This document shows, piece after piece, positions 1 through 11,625 of a DNA stretch of 64,000 nt (the first letter of the stretch is position 1; each line of letters opens with the position of its first letter). Under the pieces are notes generated by a model. It worked only from the letters and a program-made list of their open reading frames with translations, ran no database searches and was not told where the DNA came from. The position numbers and the translations under genes were made by a program. Where the stretch lies: assembly GCF_004798865.1 (NCBI RefSeq), contig NW_025335268.1, positions 83,938,178 through 84,002,177 on the forward strand, given 5' to 3'. This DNA comes from Varanus komodoensis (Eukaryota > Chordata > Lepidosauria > Squamata > Varanidae).

Positions 1-1348
1 GAATGACCATGTAGGTTGGAGGCAAACCATTGGAATTCAGGGACCTGGTTCACAGGATGGCTAACAAACCATGGTAGCTTGTTAATCATCTCAAATGTGT
101 CCTGCAGGCTGGATAGACATAATTACCTTTGCCAATATAGCTGAAGGGGAGGAAAGTCTTTTGCTTTCCTCCCCTTCAGTTCCCTCACTGGTCTTTCTTT
201 GCCATTCTTTCCTCCCTCCCTTTGGTTTCAGTGGCAGGGAGTGAAATTAACAATGTGCTTTTCTACATGAGATATGTATCATGTGCTCATCATTCCCTAC
301 ACACAGTCATTTGCAGAGTGTTTAGATGACATTGTGACCCCTTAGATTACATTGTGTCTAGCCAGAATTTTCTGCAAGTTTTTTCTACAAAAGGAAAATG
401 TGGCATTTAATTGTGAAAATGAAAAAAGTTCAATTTCCTCTTTTGTACTTGCACTATTCCATTATACCACAGTGCCACCTTGAGGTGATGTGGTAGAAAA
501 GCAGGAAAGGAAACTCTCCTTATGTAGTGCTCAGATCATGATTCTGCAATGAAATTGAAAGTGGGTACAGATGATTCAGAACAGAAAAGCTGTACAAAGC
601 CCCATATTTGGCATATTTTTGCAGCTGGGGTGGGTGAAGGTGTCAAGGGAACAGGAGGGCATTAATTCCAACCCTTTCCCTTTCCATTATTTGCCCCCAG
701 TGCATACTCCTTTTTTCCTTTCTGAGATCAGAGCAATGACCTTGGAGAAACAAGGGCTTTCCATGCTCATGGTAAGAAAACATGTGAGCATGGACCTCCT
801 TCTGTGAGTGCAGACCTCCCTCTCCAGCCTCTGAAAGGGATGCCTCTTCTATCCCATGGCTCCTGAGATGCCTTCTCAGGGACCAGAGGCAATTCTGGCC
901 CCAGAGAACCAGCCCCCAAGGTTCCAGCGAGTGAGGGGAGCAATGCAGTAGAAGGGAAATGCATTTCATTCCTGTAGTCATTATGATGCCCTTAAATCAG
1001 GGTGAGCAAACAGTGTTCTAACCTAGCAAGGATATAGGGTTAGTTTTAAAGCAAGAAATGGAGGAGCTGGGTTGGAAGAAAAGTATTAAGTGTGAGATTC
1101 ATAACCAAAGGAGGCCCCTCTAAGCCCATTAGGTCCAGGGTCTAACATTACCTAGCTGTGCCACTGGCTACAGGACTGCAGCCTAAGGCACTTTTAATGG
1201 CCTCCAATTAATTGGGCAGTTGTTGAAACAGATGTGTGCATGCATACACACACACACCCATGGGGGATATATTTTTTTAGTATGATATAGAAGTGGGCAG
1301 GTTATTTTCCTCAAATATAAAAAGTAAGACAATATTTTATCGAACAGA
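1..1348. other. Unique intergenic or intronic sequence
   Basis: No gene is recognised here. Short frames near 571-981 have no recognisable domain, codon pattern or splice context. The stretch contains a perfect hairpin at 141-179 (listed separately), a short CA run near 1247-1258, and otherwise mixed AT-rich sequence. Confidence 0.6.
141..179. repeat. Perfect 16-bp inverted repeat (hairpin)
   Basis: The arm at 141-156 (ctgaaggggaggaaag) is the exact reverse complement of the arm at 164-179, with a 7-base spacer. One arm is almost all purine and the other almost all pyrimidine. The perfect match suggests recent origin or selection. No function is assigned. Confidence 0.9.
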
Positions 1349-1638
1349 GTCATAAAATCACAGAGTTGGGTGACCTCAAATCTCGTTTGGTCCACCCTTT
1401 TGCCAGTGCAGGAAATCTACTGCTCAAGCATCCCATCCCCAAAAGTTTGGTTAAAGCTTCTAATGAAGGAAAGTCCACCACCATCCACAGACAAGCAACT
1501 CATACTGTCAAAGAGTCTTTCCTAATTCAAACTCACATAAATTTAACTACAGGGTTCACGTTCTATCCTCAGAAGCAACAGAATACACATTTTTCCTTCA
1601 CCTATGAGAAGGCCTTCAAATATTTGAAAATGGCCCTG
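1349..1638 (-). mobile_element. CR1 LINE, 3' part, left arm of a split copy
   Basis: The sequence reads as the reverse complement of a CR1 3' region. It starts with the terminal 'atagaatcatagagttgg'-like motif (here degenerate) and runs through the segment corresponding to 'gaaggaaagtccaccacc'. The copy is interrupted after about 1638 by a BovB fragment and resumes at about 1920. CR1 is a non-LTR retrotransposon common in sauropsids, and copies are usually 5'-truncated. It is heavily diverged, so the exact edges are uncertain. Confidence 0.65.
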
Positions 1639-1919
1639 GTATTGACTTGGAAGCAAAAATGACAAAGCTGAAGCTGTCATACTTCAAGCACATCATAGGA
1701 AGGCAAGACCCACTGGAGAAGACAATCATGCTAGGAAAAGTCCAAGGCACAGCAGGAAGAGCAGGCGGAGGAGAGGAGGAGAAAAAGCCAGTATGAAATG
1801 GATAGTTTTTACACAAGAAGCTGCAGCCATGAATTCACAAGAGATGACAGGGCATTGTGGAGGGTATTCATTCACAGGGTCTCTGTAAGCTGGGGATGAC
1901 TTCAAGGTGTGCAACAAGA
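1639..1919 (+). mobile_element. RTE/BovB LINE, ORF2 C-terminal fragment, inserted in CR1
   Basis: Forward translation gives KMTKLKLSYFKHIIGRQDP followed by LEKTIMLGKVQG. This matches the C-terminal region of BovB ORF2, where the usual motif is LxYFGHxxRRxxSLEKTxMLGKxEG. Further on, a degenerate version of the terminal 'W..-IHRV..S' block is recognisable. Only about 280 bases remain, so the copy is strongly 5'-truncated and no longer coding. It sits inside a minus-strand CR1 whose halves lie on both sides, so the BovB arrived after the CR1. Confidence 0.7.
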
Positions 1920-2160
1920 GATCATATTCTCTCAATCATCTCTTCTCCAAGCTAATAATACCCAACTTTTCCATCTTTTCTCACAGGAATTGCTTTCCAA
2001 GCCCCTTGCCCTCTTCATTGCCCTCGTCGCCAGGCACATTCTAACTTGCTGATATCCTTCTTAAACCACTGTGCCTTGAACAGGACTCCATACTCCAGGT
2101 AAAGCAGAACAGAGTGTTACCACTACTTCTTGTGGATGCTATGGAGTTACATTGTAGATA
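1920..2160 (-). mobile_element. CR1 LINE, ORF2 C-terminal part, right arm of a split copy
   Basis: This continues the CR1 homology that breaks off at about 1638. On the minus strand it corresponds to the ORF2 C-terminal region that in CR1 reads LEYCVQFWAP-KKD-LE-VQRRAT- and GLFSLEKR. The forward sequence shows the matching signatures 'tcttctccaagctaa' and 'tactccaggta'. It is degenerate and has lost its reading frame. Together with 1349-1638 it forms one CR1 insertion. Confidence 0.65.
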
Positions 2161-3680
2161 AACCCTTGGACAGTCTCAAGTCAACCCTTTAATAAGAGTA
2201 CTTATGATTTTGAACACTGTGATTGACAAGGATCCTCTTAACACAGATATTACTTCTTTTTCATGCACAGGAGAGAATGCCTCTTATAAGGGCAAAAACA
2301 GATGTTCTGGATCTGCATCTAGCAGCTATGTCTTTTCTGACCTTTATTATAGGGCCTAGTTTATCAAGAATTTTATTAATGGGTCCGTCCTATTAACATA
2401 GTGAGAGAAAAGGACTTAATGGCCTGCTTGGGGATATTGTACTGTCTTCCATGAAAAGAGAATGCACATATGGTTGCTTAGTTCTGCATGCATACTTTTG
2501 GAATCCTTCCGGCACTTGTGGTAAAATGAAGAGATGAGGCATTAAGGATTATAGCTAGATAATAATTATACACAGACAAAGCCTTCGTGCTCTTGACTTG
2601 TAGAGTTTGACAAGAAAATTGAACCATCCTTTGAAAACATCTGATGAGTTGAGTAGGCTTAAGTAAATATTCAATACATGCTGAGGAAGTCACATTATTG
2701 GCAACCATTCGTAGAGTTCCCATGCCAAGCCAAACAGATCATAATATCATGGGGGAACATCAGTGGGAGATAGTTTAGTATGCAACAGTTGACTCCTGAA
2801 AAGTTTTCTTAACATTACAGTGAAAATAAAGGAACTGTTTGAAGAAAGAAATTATTTCAAACATTGTGGTGCAACTAGTTGACCCTGACACCCATTAGTT
2901 GCAAACAAATGTGACAGTATGGATCAACTGCAGTTATGCCGTTAAGAGATTTGATTAATACTGTGGAAAAATAATATACATAGTATCCTCAATGGGTGTA
3001 TAACTACCATCTTAAATGGAGTTTCCTGATATTTTAAATTAATTGCGTGGTTTATTTTGGCAGGAGCTGCAGCACATAACTAACGTTTCATATTGCACAC
3101 AAGAATTACTTTGGTGCCTTTCTTAATGTGAAACATTTTATTTTGCTAAAAATGGTAATTGCAACACTTAAATACGATCATTATTAGTAAAACACACACA
3201 GAGAGAAAGAGAGAATAGAATAAAACTTCAGAACTACAGATGAAAAGAGTAAACTTCTTGGCTGTTCCCTCTATTACTGCCAATGTCTTTTTATTGTCTG
3301 TTTTCATCTCCATTTTACTTTATCTGAGAAACTACTTTGCATTTCAAGACATTTCCACTCACCTTGAGTTCTTGGTTCAAAAAGAAACAATAAAGTTTAA
3401 TCTTTTCACTTGACAATGATGTATGGGTTTGTTGAAAAACACTTTTCAGGTATTATCATTTTTTTAAGGCTCTCTTTTTTTAGTTTGTCTTCCCTTTTGA
3501 TGCAGAGACAAATATAGGATGCAATGCACATGGAAGGGACTTTATCAAGAGTTTGAATAATTCTATTTAATTAGAAACTAAACCCAGCTGAATGCCCCTT
3601 CTAAGTGCACTTCAGTGAAATGCTTCTGTAGGTTTAGTTATTTTTCTTATGCACACCGTGGTCTGATGATGTTGTTAATA
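2161..3680. other. Unique AT-rich sequence
   Basis: I see no gene, RNA gene or recognisable mobile element. The stretch is AT-rich with short homopolymer runs. The frame at 2478-2723 on the minus strand has no recognisable features. Confidence 0.5.
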
Positions 3681-3833
3681 GGGAGGGGCTGTACCTCTCT
3701 GACAGAGTACCGACATTCTATACTAAAGGCCCCAAGATCAGGAAAGCGTTCAGCTGCAACCCAGAAGAACTGCTATCCATTCACTGAGCTAGATGGGCCA
3801 GCGCTTTAACTCAATATAAGGCAGCTTCCTAAT
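3681..3833 (+). mobile_element. tRNA-derived SINE, diverged copy
   Basis: The head 'ggggctgtacctctctgaca' resembles a tRNA A-box region (ggggctgtagctcagtggta in intact copies). The 3' end 'gagctagatgggcca' followed by 'aaggcagcttcct' matches the tail of a tRNA SINE family widespread in lizards. The B-box region is poorly preserved. Related copies lie at 55044-55222 and 63563-63707. These SINEs are transcribed by RNA polymerase III and mobilised by a LINE; the tail suggests a CR1-type partner. Confidence 0.65.
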
Positions 3834-3919
3834 TTTAAGCACATAGTGCCTTACTTCCTTCAAATAAAACAAAACATGCAAAACAGAAGGCTCCAACCAC
3901 CAACATATAGCATGAGGTG

Positions 3920-4052
3920 CTTGATTCTGGCTAACTGTGGAAGCTAAGCAGGGTCAGATGTGGTTAGAATCAGGATGGAGGAGTCCTTCATTGAGCAGGG
4001 GTTGGACTCAATGGCCTTCTAGGTGCCTTCCAACTCTATGATTCTATGATTC
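3920..4052 (+). mobile_element. 5S rRNA-like head joined to a CR1 3' terminus
   Basis: Bases 3920-3985 contain 'ggaagctaagcagggtc' followed by 'tggttag' and 'ggatgg', in the order and close to the spacing of vertebrate 5S rRNA around its internal promoter. Bases 3987-4052 are a CR1 3' end: 'ggttggactcaatggcctt', 'ccttccaactctatgattc' and a repeated 'attctatg' terminus. The join suggests a composite retroposon or template-switch product. A 5S-headed SINE is independently present at 21969-22131. Confidence 0.6.
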
Positions 4053-4700
4053 GGTCAGGATTCCATCCCCAGCACTACCATCATGAAACAAAAAGCTTCC
4101 AATGAAGCTCACCCCCCCCCCTTTTTTTCCTTTGCTATTCATGATTTATTGTTTCTTCTTGATTCAAAGGTCACATATGGATCAACAGTGGTCCTTTAAA
4201 GACAGGTATGAGACTTTGTTTACCTATAATCTTGGAATTCTTCCTTCCCACTTTCTCCTGGGGTAACAGAAACTACCACACTTCTTTTGGATGAAATGAA
4301 CCATTGTATCTCTAACAACATTTTTATTATCTTGGAAGTATATGAATCAAAGCTCAACTTTTGAGGACATACAGCTGAAAACAGAAACCAAGAAGAAGAA
4401 AAATAATGCACTCGTGTGTAACAGGATATGAAGTCTCTTTCCATGGCATTGAGCTTTCATGGCCAATATGTGCATACAAGTTGTTGTGAAGGTTAAATCA
4501 AAGGATCAACATGCATGTGTGAACCATCCACGTTGTGAAAAGGTTTTGTTCATTTTCAAAGTCTGAGTCAAAGTGTGTGCTTGGGAAGGTGTTTGAACTG
4601 CCAAAGTCTCATTGCTTTGCCTTCCATTGCAGCTTGTGGCTTGACTTACTGAGATGAAGTATGATTGATTTGCCTGATTTTGTTGGATTATGAATGGTTG
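4053..4700. other. Unique sequence with a C/T homopolymer run
   Basis: A poly-C then poly-T run lies at about 4112-4129. No gene is recognised; the minus-strand frame at 4220-4444 shows no domain. Confidence 0.5.
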
Positions 4701-4710
4701 GCTCTTCCTG

Positions 4711-4787
4711 CTTGGCAGAAAAGAGATGGACTAGATGCATTCTTGATCTCAGCTAGCCCTAGAATTGATGGTTTTGTTATTCTGTAA
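4711..4787 (+). mobile_element. CR1 3' terminal fragment, diverged
   Basis: The segment 'gagatggactagatgcat' followed by a degenerate 'cctagaattgatggtt' and 'ttattctgta' resembles the last part of CR1 (in fresher copies 'ggttggactagatggcct ... tctatgattctat'). It is short and diverged, so a chance match cannot be excluded. Confidence 0.4.
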
Positions 4788-4920
4788 GGCCAACTCTGCC
4801 CTTCACCTACTTCTAGCCTAATGTGATCGTGGTGTGGCCATACATATATCAGATATACAGATGATTATTTTATACTGAATTAGAAGTCAGAAGCTATAAA
4901 ACTATCCCTACAAATAACTT

Positions 4921-4945
4921 AACATCTAATGGTTAATTAGATGTT
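4921..4945. repeat. Perfect 10-bp inverted repeat
   Basis: Arms 'aacatctaat' (4921-4930) and 'attagatgtt' (4936-4945) are exact reverse complements around a 5-base loop. In AT-rich DNA this could arise by chance more easily than the GC-richer hairpin at 141-179. Confidence 0.7.
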
Positions 4946-5045
4946 TTTTAGTTGTCATTAACCCAAAGAGCTTGACAAACATTTTATGTATGTGAAGAAC
5001 TGATGTGACAACAAGAATTCACCTTCTGGAAGTGCACAATTGAAT

Positions 5046-5289
5046 GTATTTATTTTATTTATATTCTGCCCTTCATCCAAGAAGCTCCAGGCAGAATCCA
5101 TGGTTCCATCCAATACTCTGTTTTATGTCTGCAACAACTATCTTCCATAGGTGAGATGGGCTCAGCTGAAAGAACTGGCCTATGGGCAGTATGAACATGC
5201 TGTGGTCACCAATGACCTTCTCTACTCTCTATTCTGAGCTCTCTATTCTTTCCCCAATACTCTAACCATTATACCACACTGACTCTCAG
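5046..5289 (-). mobile_element. Sauria/MIR-like tRNA SINE, old copy
   Basis: Read on the minus strand, the head is 'agtgtggtataatggttaga', a tRNA A-box-like start. The forward left end 'tttattttatttatattctg' is the complement of the A/T-rich tail of this SINE family. The internal region is badly diverged compared with copies at 19922-20165, 37457-37700 and 62489-62728, so this insertion is older. Confidence 0.6.
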
Positions 5290-6726
5290 CAATATTTTGC
5301 TACATAATTTTAAAGGCAACTGTGACTATAAGCAATCATCTTACACTGAGTCATCCCTTTGGTCCACTTAGGTGCTCTGTCATTGAGATGTTCTAGGCTT
5401 TCACTGCAACACCTATCCCAACTATAGAGCACCTGCCCATCATCACTGAGCAGCAAGGAGACACATTATTTATGGCACAATAATCACCTGTGCTTAGAGG
5501 CACTCCACAAAGAACAGAAAGCCTCAGACATTTAATATTGGCCCATTATCTCCAACCAAGTCCTTAAACTATAGCTGTTATTTTCCCTGGAACACAGTGT
5601 GGCTGAAATCTCATCGGGTGATGCAGAGTAAAAGCTTTAAATTAATCAGACTGATCATATAACTTGCATTAAAAGTTATTTAACTTGTTGTGTCTTTCTT
5701 TAAGCTTAGGGAAGAATGTTTAAAATGTATGATTTGTTATGCAGGAGCTCAGCACAAAAGTGCCAGCCAATGCAAACAGACTGCCTCACTGAATAAATGG
5801 AGACTGCTTGAGTGATAATAAAAAGTTTTGGGTGGTATTTCTCACTGGAAAACCAGTGTCTAAATTTATAACATATATAATTCAGTTTCCAAATAGCCAC
5901 CAAACCTTGGTAGGTCCCTTAATGAAGAGAAAAATACTACTTCAGCGGAAGTCTTTCCCTTTTTTTTTTTTTTTGGTTATGTAAAGTTAAACAGTTGAAG
6001 TATGAGAGCAGATTTCTGACATGGATTAATTTCCTCAAGGAAGTAAAGCAGAGCATTCTAATGGGCCAGCTGACATTGTGACCAATTTTGAAACTGTTCC
6101 TCACTCTACTTTTGCTCACAGCGGACATCAGCAATGAGCGGGCATGTGTGTATTAGGCTAAGATTGTGGCTTAGTTGATTTTGAAACACATGTTTTTTCC
6201 TAGGAACAATTAGTGAATTTCCCATTTCAATTTTTGGCACATTCCATTCTGTGCAAGAGTGAGGACTAAATTCTCAGAAACAGAAACACTTTGGAAATTA
6301 TTACCACATGTCCAGGAATCACTCATACTGATGTCCACTAATGCCAATCCTTTTGTTACAGTATTAAACTCAAAAATAGACCACTGTTGTCTTTGATTAC
6401 CATAAGCAGGGCAAAGAACAAAGACGTTCCACTAGCATTGTGACAGTTTTATGGCTGCCATGTGAAGAAAAACGTATGCTTATTAGCATTGAAAATATAA
6501 AACATTCCTTGTTTTAGCTTGCTGTTAAAGTGTTATGATCTTCTTTTTTTGCTTCAGAACCTCAAAACCACAGACAAGTTACCTATTTCCTGCTCTGCAC
6601 ATCTGGGGAACTCAGTAGATAAAGAGGCTCAAATATGAAGGGCACTGGACCAAATAGGAGGCCATTACATATCTTCCCATGTGGTCCCAGAATGCACTCC
6701 ACACTCTGCCCTGCTGTATTTCAGTT
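5290..6726. other. Unique AT-rich sequence
   Basis: No gene or recognised repeat. A T-run lies near 5961-5974. Short minus-strand frames at 5706-5903 and 5937-6134 have no recognisable domain. Confidence 0.5.
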
Positions 6727-6800
6727 TTTAGCTATTTATTTATTTATTCATTCATTCACTTACAATATTTATAAGCTGCCTTATGGCAAAGCCCTTACAA
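6727..6800 (-). mobile_element. LINE/SINE tail with (TTTA)n, minus orientation
   Basis: The run 'tatttatttatttattcatt' followed by 'atttataagctgcctta' is the complement of a typical L2 or SINE 3' end ('taaggcagcttataaat' then AAAT repeats). Only the tail can be seen; the body is not recognisable. Confidence 0.4.
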
Positions 6801-9800
6801 AATACATTTAACACATGTATGAAGCATTAAGACCCATCCAGTTCATTGGCACCATGCAGGAAAGAGAGGGTTACCTCCCCCAAGGATGACATTAATGGGG
6901 TAAAAAATTGGGATCAAAGTCTGTGTGATATTTAGACACAAAGGATAGAAAAGTACCTACTGCTGTTTAGTTACCCAACCATCCCCAGAGACAGGAAGCA
7001 ACCAGAGAACTTCAGCAGATTAGGCTGAATTCGTATCAGATGTTCATCATCTAGTCAGGCAACCTTTTTTAGCCATGGGTACATTTAGCCATTTAAGAAA
7101 CTGTCCTGGGCATGACCACAAAATGGCTGCCATGCGAGACATTGCAAAGAACAAGAGACCTCTCCAAAAGACTGAATGCAAGTCACAGGTGGGTTCTAAG
7201 CCCCAGCACACTAATCACTCCTTTGAATTCGGTGTTCAGTATTACCAGAAACCTATTTCATAGCAATTGAATCTGCAAGGAAGAAAATGCATTTTGTTGA
7301 TCCTGCTGTTTTAAAAGTGGGAAATGTAGAGTTTCTTGGCAGGTACCAAGATGTCCAGGTGTGTATTGCTGCCCCTGCCTACCTGTGATCCAGCCATACT
7401 TAGATGATTTCTTTTGTATAACAGCCAACCAGAATTTCTATAACACTTAGTAACAGAAAAATCTGGAGTTGGGCTGAAAGCTCATGGGACTCTTTCTAAA
7501 GGATCATTCAAGGACCTCAGATTAGTTCATTTGTACCCTGCCCCCATCTTCATCCCTCATTAGATGAGTCAGAAAACTGAATTGAGCTCAATGGAATCTT
7601 CTGTACATCTTTCTTCTTTAGTTATAATAAGTATTGCTTGGGGTACTTGTCTATGTGTGTATATATATAATCATTTCAGCTATGAATATTCAGGTTATAA
7701 ATAAAAAGTGAGATGAATCTATAATCAGATAAATTAATAATCAAATCTGTAATTAGTGCTAATTAATGAATTATCAGTTCAAGCTACACATAGCAGCCCG
7801 AGAGAATACCAAGGCAACATTCCAATAGAACAAAATACCATGGGTATGGCTCTTCAGAAGATGAGCTTTTCTTACCAGAGGCTCCAATTTTTCTTCCAAA
7901 CAGAAAGAGACTAATGATAGGTACCCAGAGAAGCAGGGAGAAAGAATGCCAGTTTTTATCCACCAAGATGAAAGTGAGATAGATAAACAAGTTTTAACAA
8001 GGAATTATATCCAAGGAGCCCAAATTCTATTTTCACTGTTAAGATTGCTCTAAATCTAAAGATACTCCACGGATTTAATTAACTACGTTTCTTTTACTGG
8101 TCTCACAAAACAAAGCAGGCATGGCTACAAGGCAACTGTTACCTCTTCTGCCATTAAGTCGGGGTTCATTTGAGCCGGATGCCAGATGGGGTGCAATAGA
8201 AGACATGTGGGAGACAGGGTGCTGCTTGTTGCTGGTTGGATGGGATCAAGTCTTCTCCATTTTTCACGCTTCCCTCTGTAGATCATACCAGGTTGTGATG
8301 TCTGTCCAGGGGACAGACTTGCAAGCTAAGTGTAGCTTTGGTACCCAAGTATAGCTCTAATGTGATTAACATGAAGGCACTAGGCCTCTAAAATGTTGCA
8401 ATATACCTGGGTTCTTCCCGCCTTCCTTCAAAGCTATGATAGTATAAGCCTGTTTTGGGAGCTATTGGGAGCTTAGCTCACCACAGCCAACTAAGTGGGC
8501 TGTGAAGAATTTTTCTTTCCTTTCCCCTTCACTGGAAGGTGGGATTCAATATTTAGGCCTGAGGCCTAAAAGTACCCTCATAAAGTCATAAAAGTACCCT
8601 CTTTTCCTCACCTCAAATGTAAAGGAGAGAAATATAGCACACAATTCTCCAGTCCATTAACTTGGAGGTCAATTAAAGCAATTAACTGATTGCAGTATGC
8701 AACAAGTGTTATCATTCTGCAGAGCAAGTAATCTGCTAAGAAAAAGAGCAGATTCCCCAAAGACATGAATAAAGAATGTATACTTCTGTTAATGCCATAT
8801 AGCATGAGTGCACTTTAACCAATCAAAAACATATAAATTAATCCTAATGCATGCATAGGTGTAGCTGCATATTATAATCTAATAGAAACTTCTCATATAT
8901 CCTGCTTGCCCTCTTATCTCAGGAGGTGATACCTGATATGGGGAAATCTTCTAAAACTTTCTTCCCTATGCAAGCACACTTCTCCAAGTCTTCTAAATTT
9001 TCTGCTTAACACCTGTAGTTTTCTCAGTCGCTTTTCTTTCCCCACATCTGATTCACATAGAATTTGACCCATGCCTTGTTGCACTACCTAGGATCTGTCT
9101 GGCAGGTCTTGTTTTCTGGACTGGTGGATTGTTTACTTCCCACCTTTGTCCCTCGATATTCTGTATCCCAAATGTCTTCGCAACACTGTAGTACTAGCAT
9201 ATAGAGCATCTGGAAGTATTACTGTGTGTGCCTGCCTCTCTATAACCTAGTGAAACAATCCAGGAAGTACACACAGTTCTAGATTTGTATGAAATGAGAA
9301 CCCAAGGTTTAAGAAACCCAGAATTTACAACCCAGCATCAAACCATAGATTCCTTTCTTGGTTGTTAGTGGCTAACTGGTTTGTTAGCATGATTGCATTC
9401 ACGCAAGAGAAAAACCCCTTCAGCAGAAGATAATTAGGGGCAGCAGTAATCAGGCACCCACAGTCTTCAAATTGTTCCCCTAGCACTGATCCTGAGAGTG
9501 TTGGGAGTAAGGAGGATAGCTGTTTTGGGTGCTCATTCTCACGGACTGCTGGGTGGATTTCAGGAGAATCAAAAGTGGAATGTGAAGCTGATCAAAGGGT
9601 AATTGGGAAGGTCAGGCCATGCTGAGACACTGAGATGAGGGAGGCGAATGTGCTTTTCTCAAGGCCAGACTTCTTGGTGGGGCAGGCAGTTCTTAGGAAT
9701 AACCAAGATGAACAGCTGGTGGGAGTAGGCTCCAAGAATTAGTGTTTCTCAGGCAGACCAGGCAGCCCCAGCAATTAATCACATGACAAGGCATCAGCAG

Positions 9801-11075
9801 AAGTGGGCAACCCAATTAGACAATCAGTGCATGGAGAGGAGACATGCTCACTTTCAGAAGACCCCTCCCAAAGGGATAGGGCCTGGGTATGTCCATAAGG
9901 AAAGTCCCTGAAGGTAATACACTATTGGTTTCAACAAATGCTCCGTGAGTGCTCAGAGGTCCATCCTGGGTGATATGTTCTTTGGGTCAATAAAGAACGC
10001 TATGCCAGGAAATGGTCTGTGGTTTTTGAATGCTCAAAGGAGGAACCTCAGCTCACAGCAGACAGGGTACAGTTGTATCAACACTGTTCTACCAACAGCA
10101 TAGTTTTATCAACAATGTTGTATCAACAGGCCTTGATCCTTTATACTTTTTATTGGACAGTGGTAGGCTCATGTCTAATCAAAGTCACAACCTGTTTCTG
10201 CCCTAGTTCTCTTTATTTCTTATTATTTATTTCTATGGTGAAATTTCAAGAACAAGAAAGAATAAGGAAGTGTATGCATACACAGAGTTCTGTATATCTA
10301 TGTTAACAAATATGAAATCCATATATATGAACATACAACTTTCATATTGTAGCAAGTATACATGAACTTCAGAAAAAGCAGACCAGATACCCAAATACAT
10401 ATCCATTTGAAGGTGACATTTGATTTTCAGATAATGAAACAGTTTTAAGTTCCTCAAGCCATAGCATGATAGGAGTTTTGCCTTTATCCTTCCAATACTG
10501 TAATATCAATATTTTAACTGCCAAAAGGGAATCCATTTACACTGACATTTTGTTGATTTTCAAGATGCAGCTAGGTAATTTAGAAGACTCTGTATATCAG
10601 CAAAGTTTGAAGCTGTTCCCCTACCACATTTTTCACCAGTCCCAAATTTTTCTGTATAATAAACTTCTGCAAAGGAAGCAAATACTGGATATTGCTACAA
10701 AGATGTGTTTAAAAGAATAATTAGTTACATTAATCAAATCCTTCTTAAAGAGACATTGTGGCATCTAGTAGGTTCAAAACAAATGTTTTTTGCTAAATAA
10801 GACACAGGTTAAGATCTAGTCCTCCTTATCTGTTGACCTCTTCTCTCTTTGCTCTGTGTCCAAAGAGAAAGCAGAATTATCCCACAATAAATTGGGAAAG
10901 TATTGGGGAAGTAAACTACAAATCTTAGCTCTACAGGGCCTTTGATAAAGTTCATTGCCATATCCTGAGGTATTGCCAGGAGTGATCAAGAGTCTGGCAT
11001 AGTCCTCTTAGGGTAAATACACTGAACTCTATCCCTTGATCCTGCCTTGCCCCTAACCCTAGGAAAGGTAGTTGA
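6801..11075. other. Unique sequence, no supported gene
   Basis: About 4.3 kb with no recognised gene, RNA or clear transposon. A TA-rich run lies near 7660-7670. Between about 9480 and 10080 the composition is richer in G and C and a 'gggtcaataaagaa' string occurs near 9984, but no element boundaries can be defined. Short frames at 7075-7263, 8121-8354, 10019-10306 and 10466-10720 have no recognisable features. Confidence 0.45.
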
Positions 11076-11625
11076 TATTTATTTATTTGGGTATTTATTA
11101 AAAGCTTTTCTAACCCACCCACTACAACATCTCAGAACAGCTTACAAAAAATGAATAGAATAAAAGAAACACCACCGCATCCAGCAATTGATATGGTAAA
11201 ATTCCAGTTAAAATTAATTAAACATTAAAATAACAGGAAAATAAAAAGGGTTTTGTCTGATGCCGAAAAGAATATAATGTTGGCACCAGGTGAACCTCTC
11301 TGGGAAGCATATTCCATAGTTGGCGTGCCACTGCAGAGAAGGCCCTCCTCCAGGTACTCAGCTTCCTAATCTCCTTCAAGGAGGGCTCCCAGAGCAGGAC
11401 CTCTGCCTCAGATCTCAAGGGGCGGGAGGGCAAATAGGGAAGAAGGCGCTTCTTCAGGTATCCTGGACCCAAGCCATTTAGGGCTTTATAGGTTATAACC
11501 AGCACCTTAAATTGGGCTCAGACTTCAACTGGTAGCCAGTGTAACCAATAGAAGACCAACTTTATATGTGAAAACCAGCCGGTCCCATTAACATCCTGGC
11601 AGCTCTATTCTGAACCATTTAGTTT
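11076..11625 (-). mobile_element. L2-type LINE, 3' fragment with ORF2 C-terminus
   Basis: On the minus strand, 11218-11505 translates to a 95-residue piece with VITYKALNGLGPGYLKKRL near its start and later RAFSAVARQLWNMLPREVHL. This is the conserved C-terminal block of L2 ORF2 after the reverse transcriptase; the family consensus is FKVLVMTYKALNGLGPGYL ... RAFSAVAPxLWNxLPxEVR. The left side (11076-11217) is the 3' UTR ending in a TTTA-rich tail. Homology continues weakly to about 11625. The same region is present in better condition at 43433-44686. The copy is 5'-truncated and the frame is not intact beyond the C-terminus. Confidence 0.8.

Noticed and set aside
440-490. 'attccattataccacagtgc' resembling a tRNA SINE head in minus orientation
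   Set aside because: Too short; no core or tail of the SINE family follows.
9480-10080. GC-richer segment with a 'gggtcaataaagaa' string, reminiscent of an LTR with a polyadenylation signal
   Set aside because: No defined ends, target duplication or internal retroviral coding sequence can be seen. An AATAAA string alone is common by chance.
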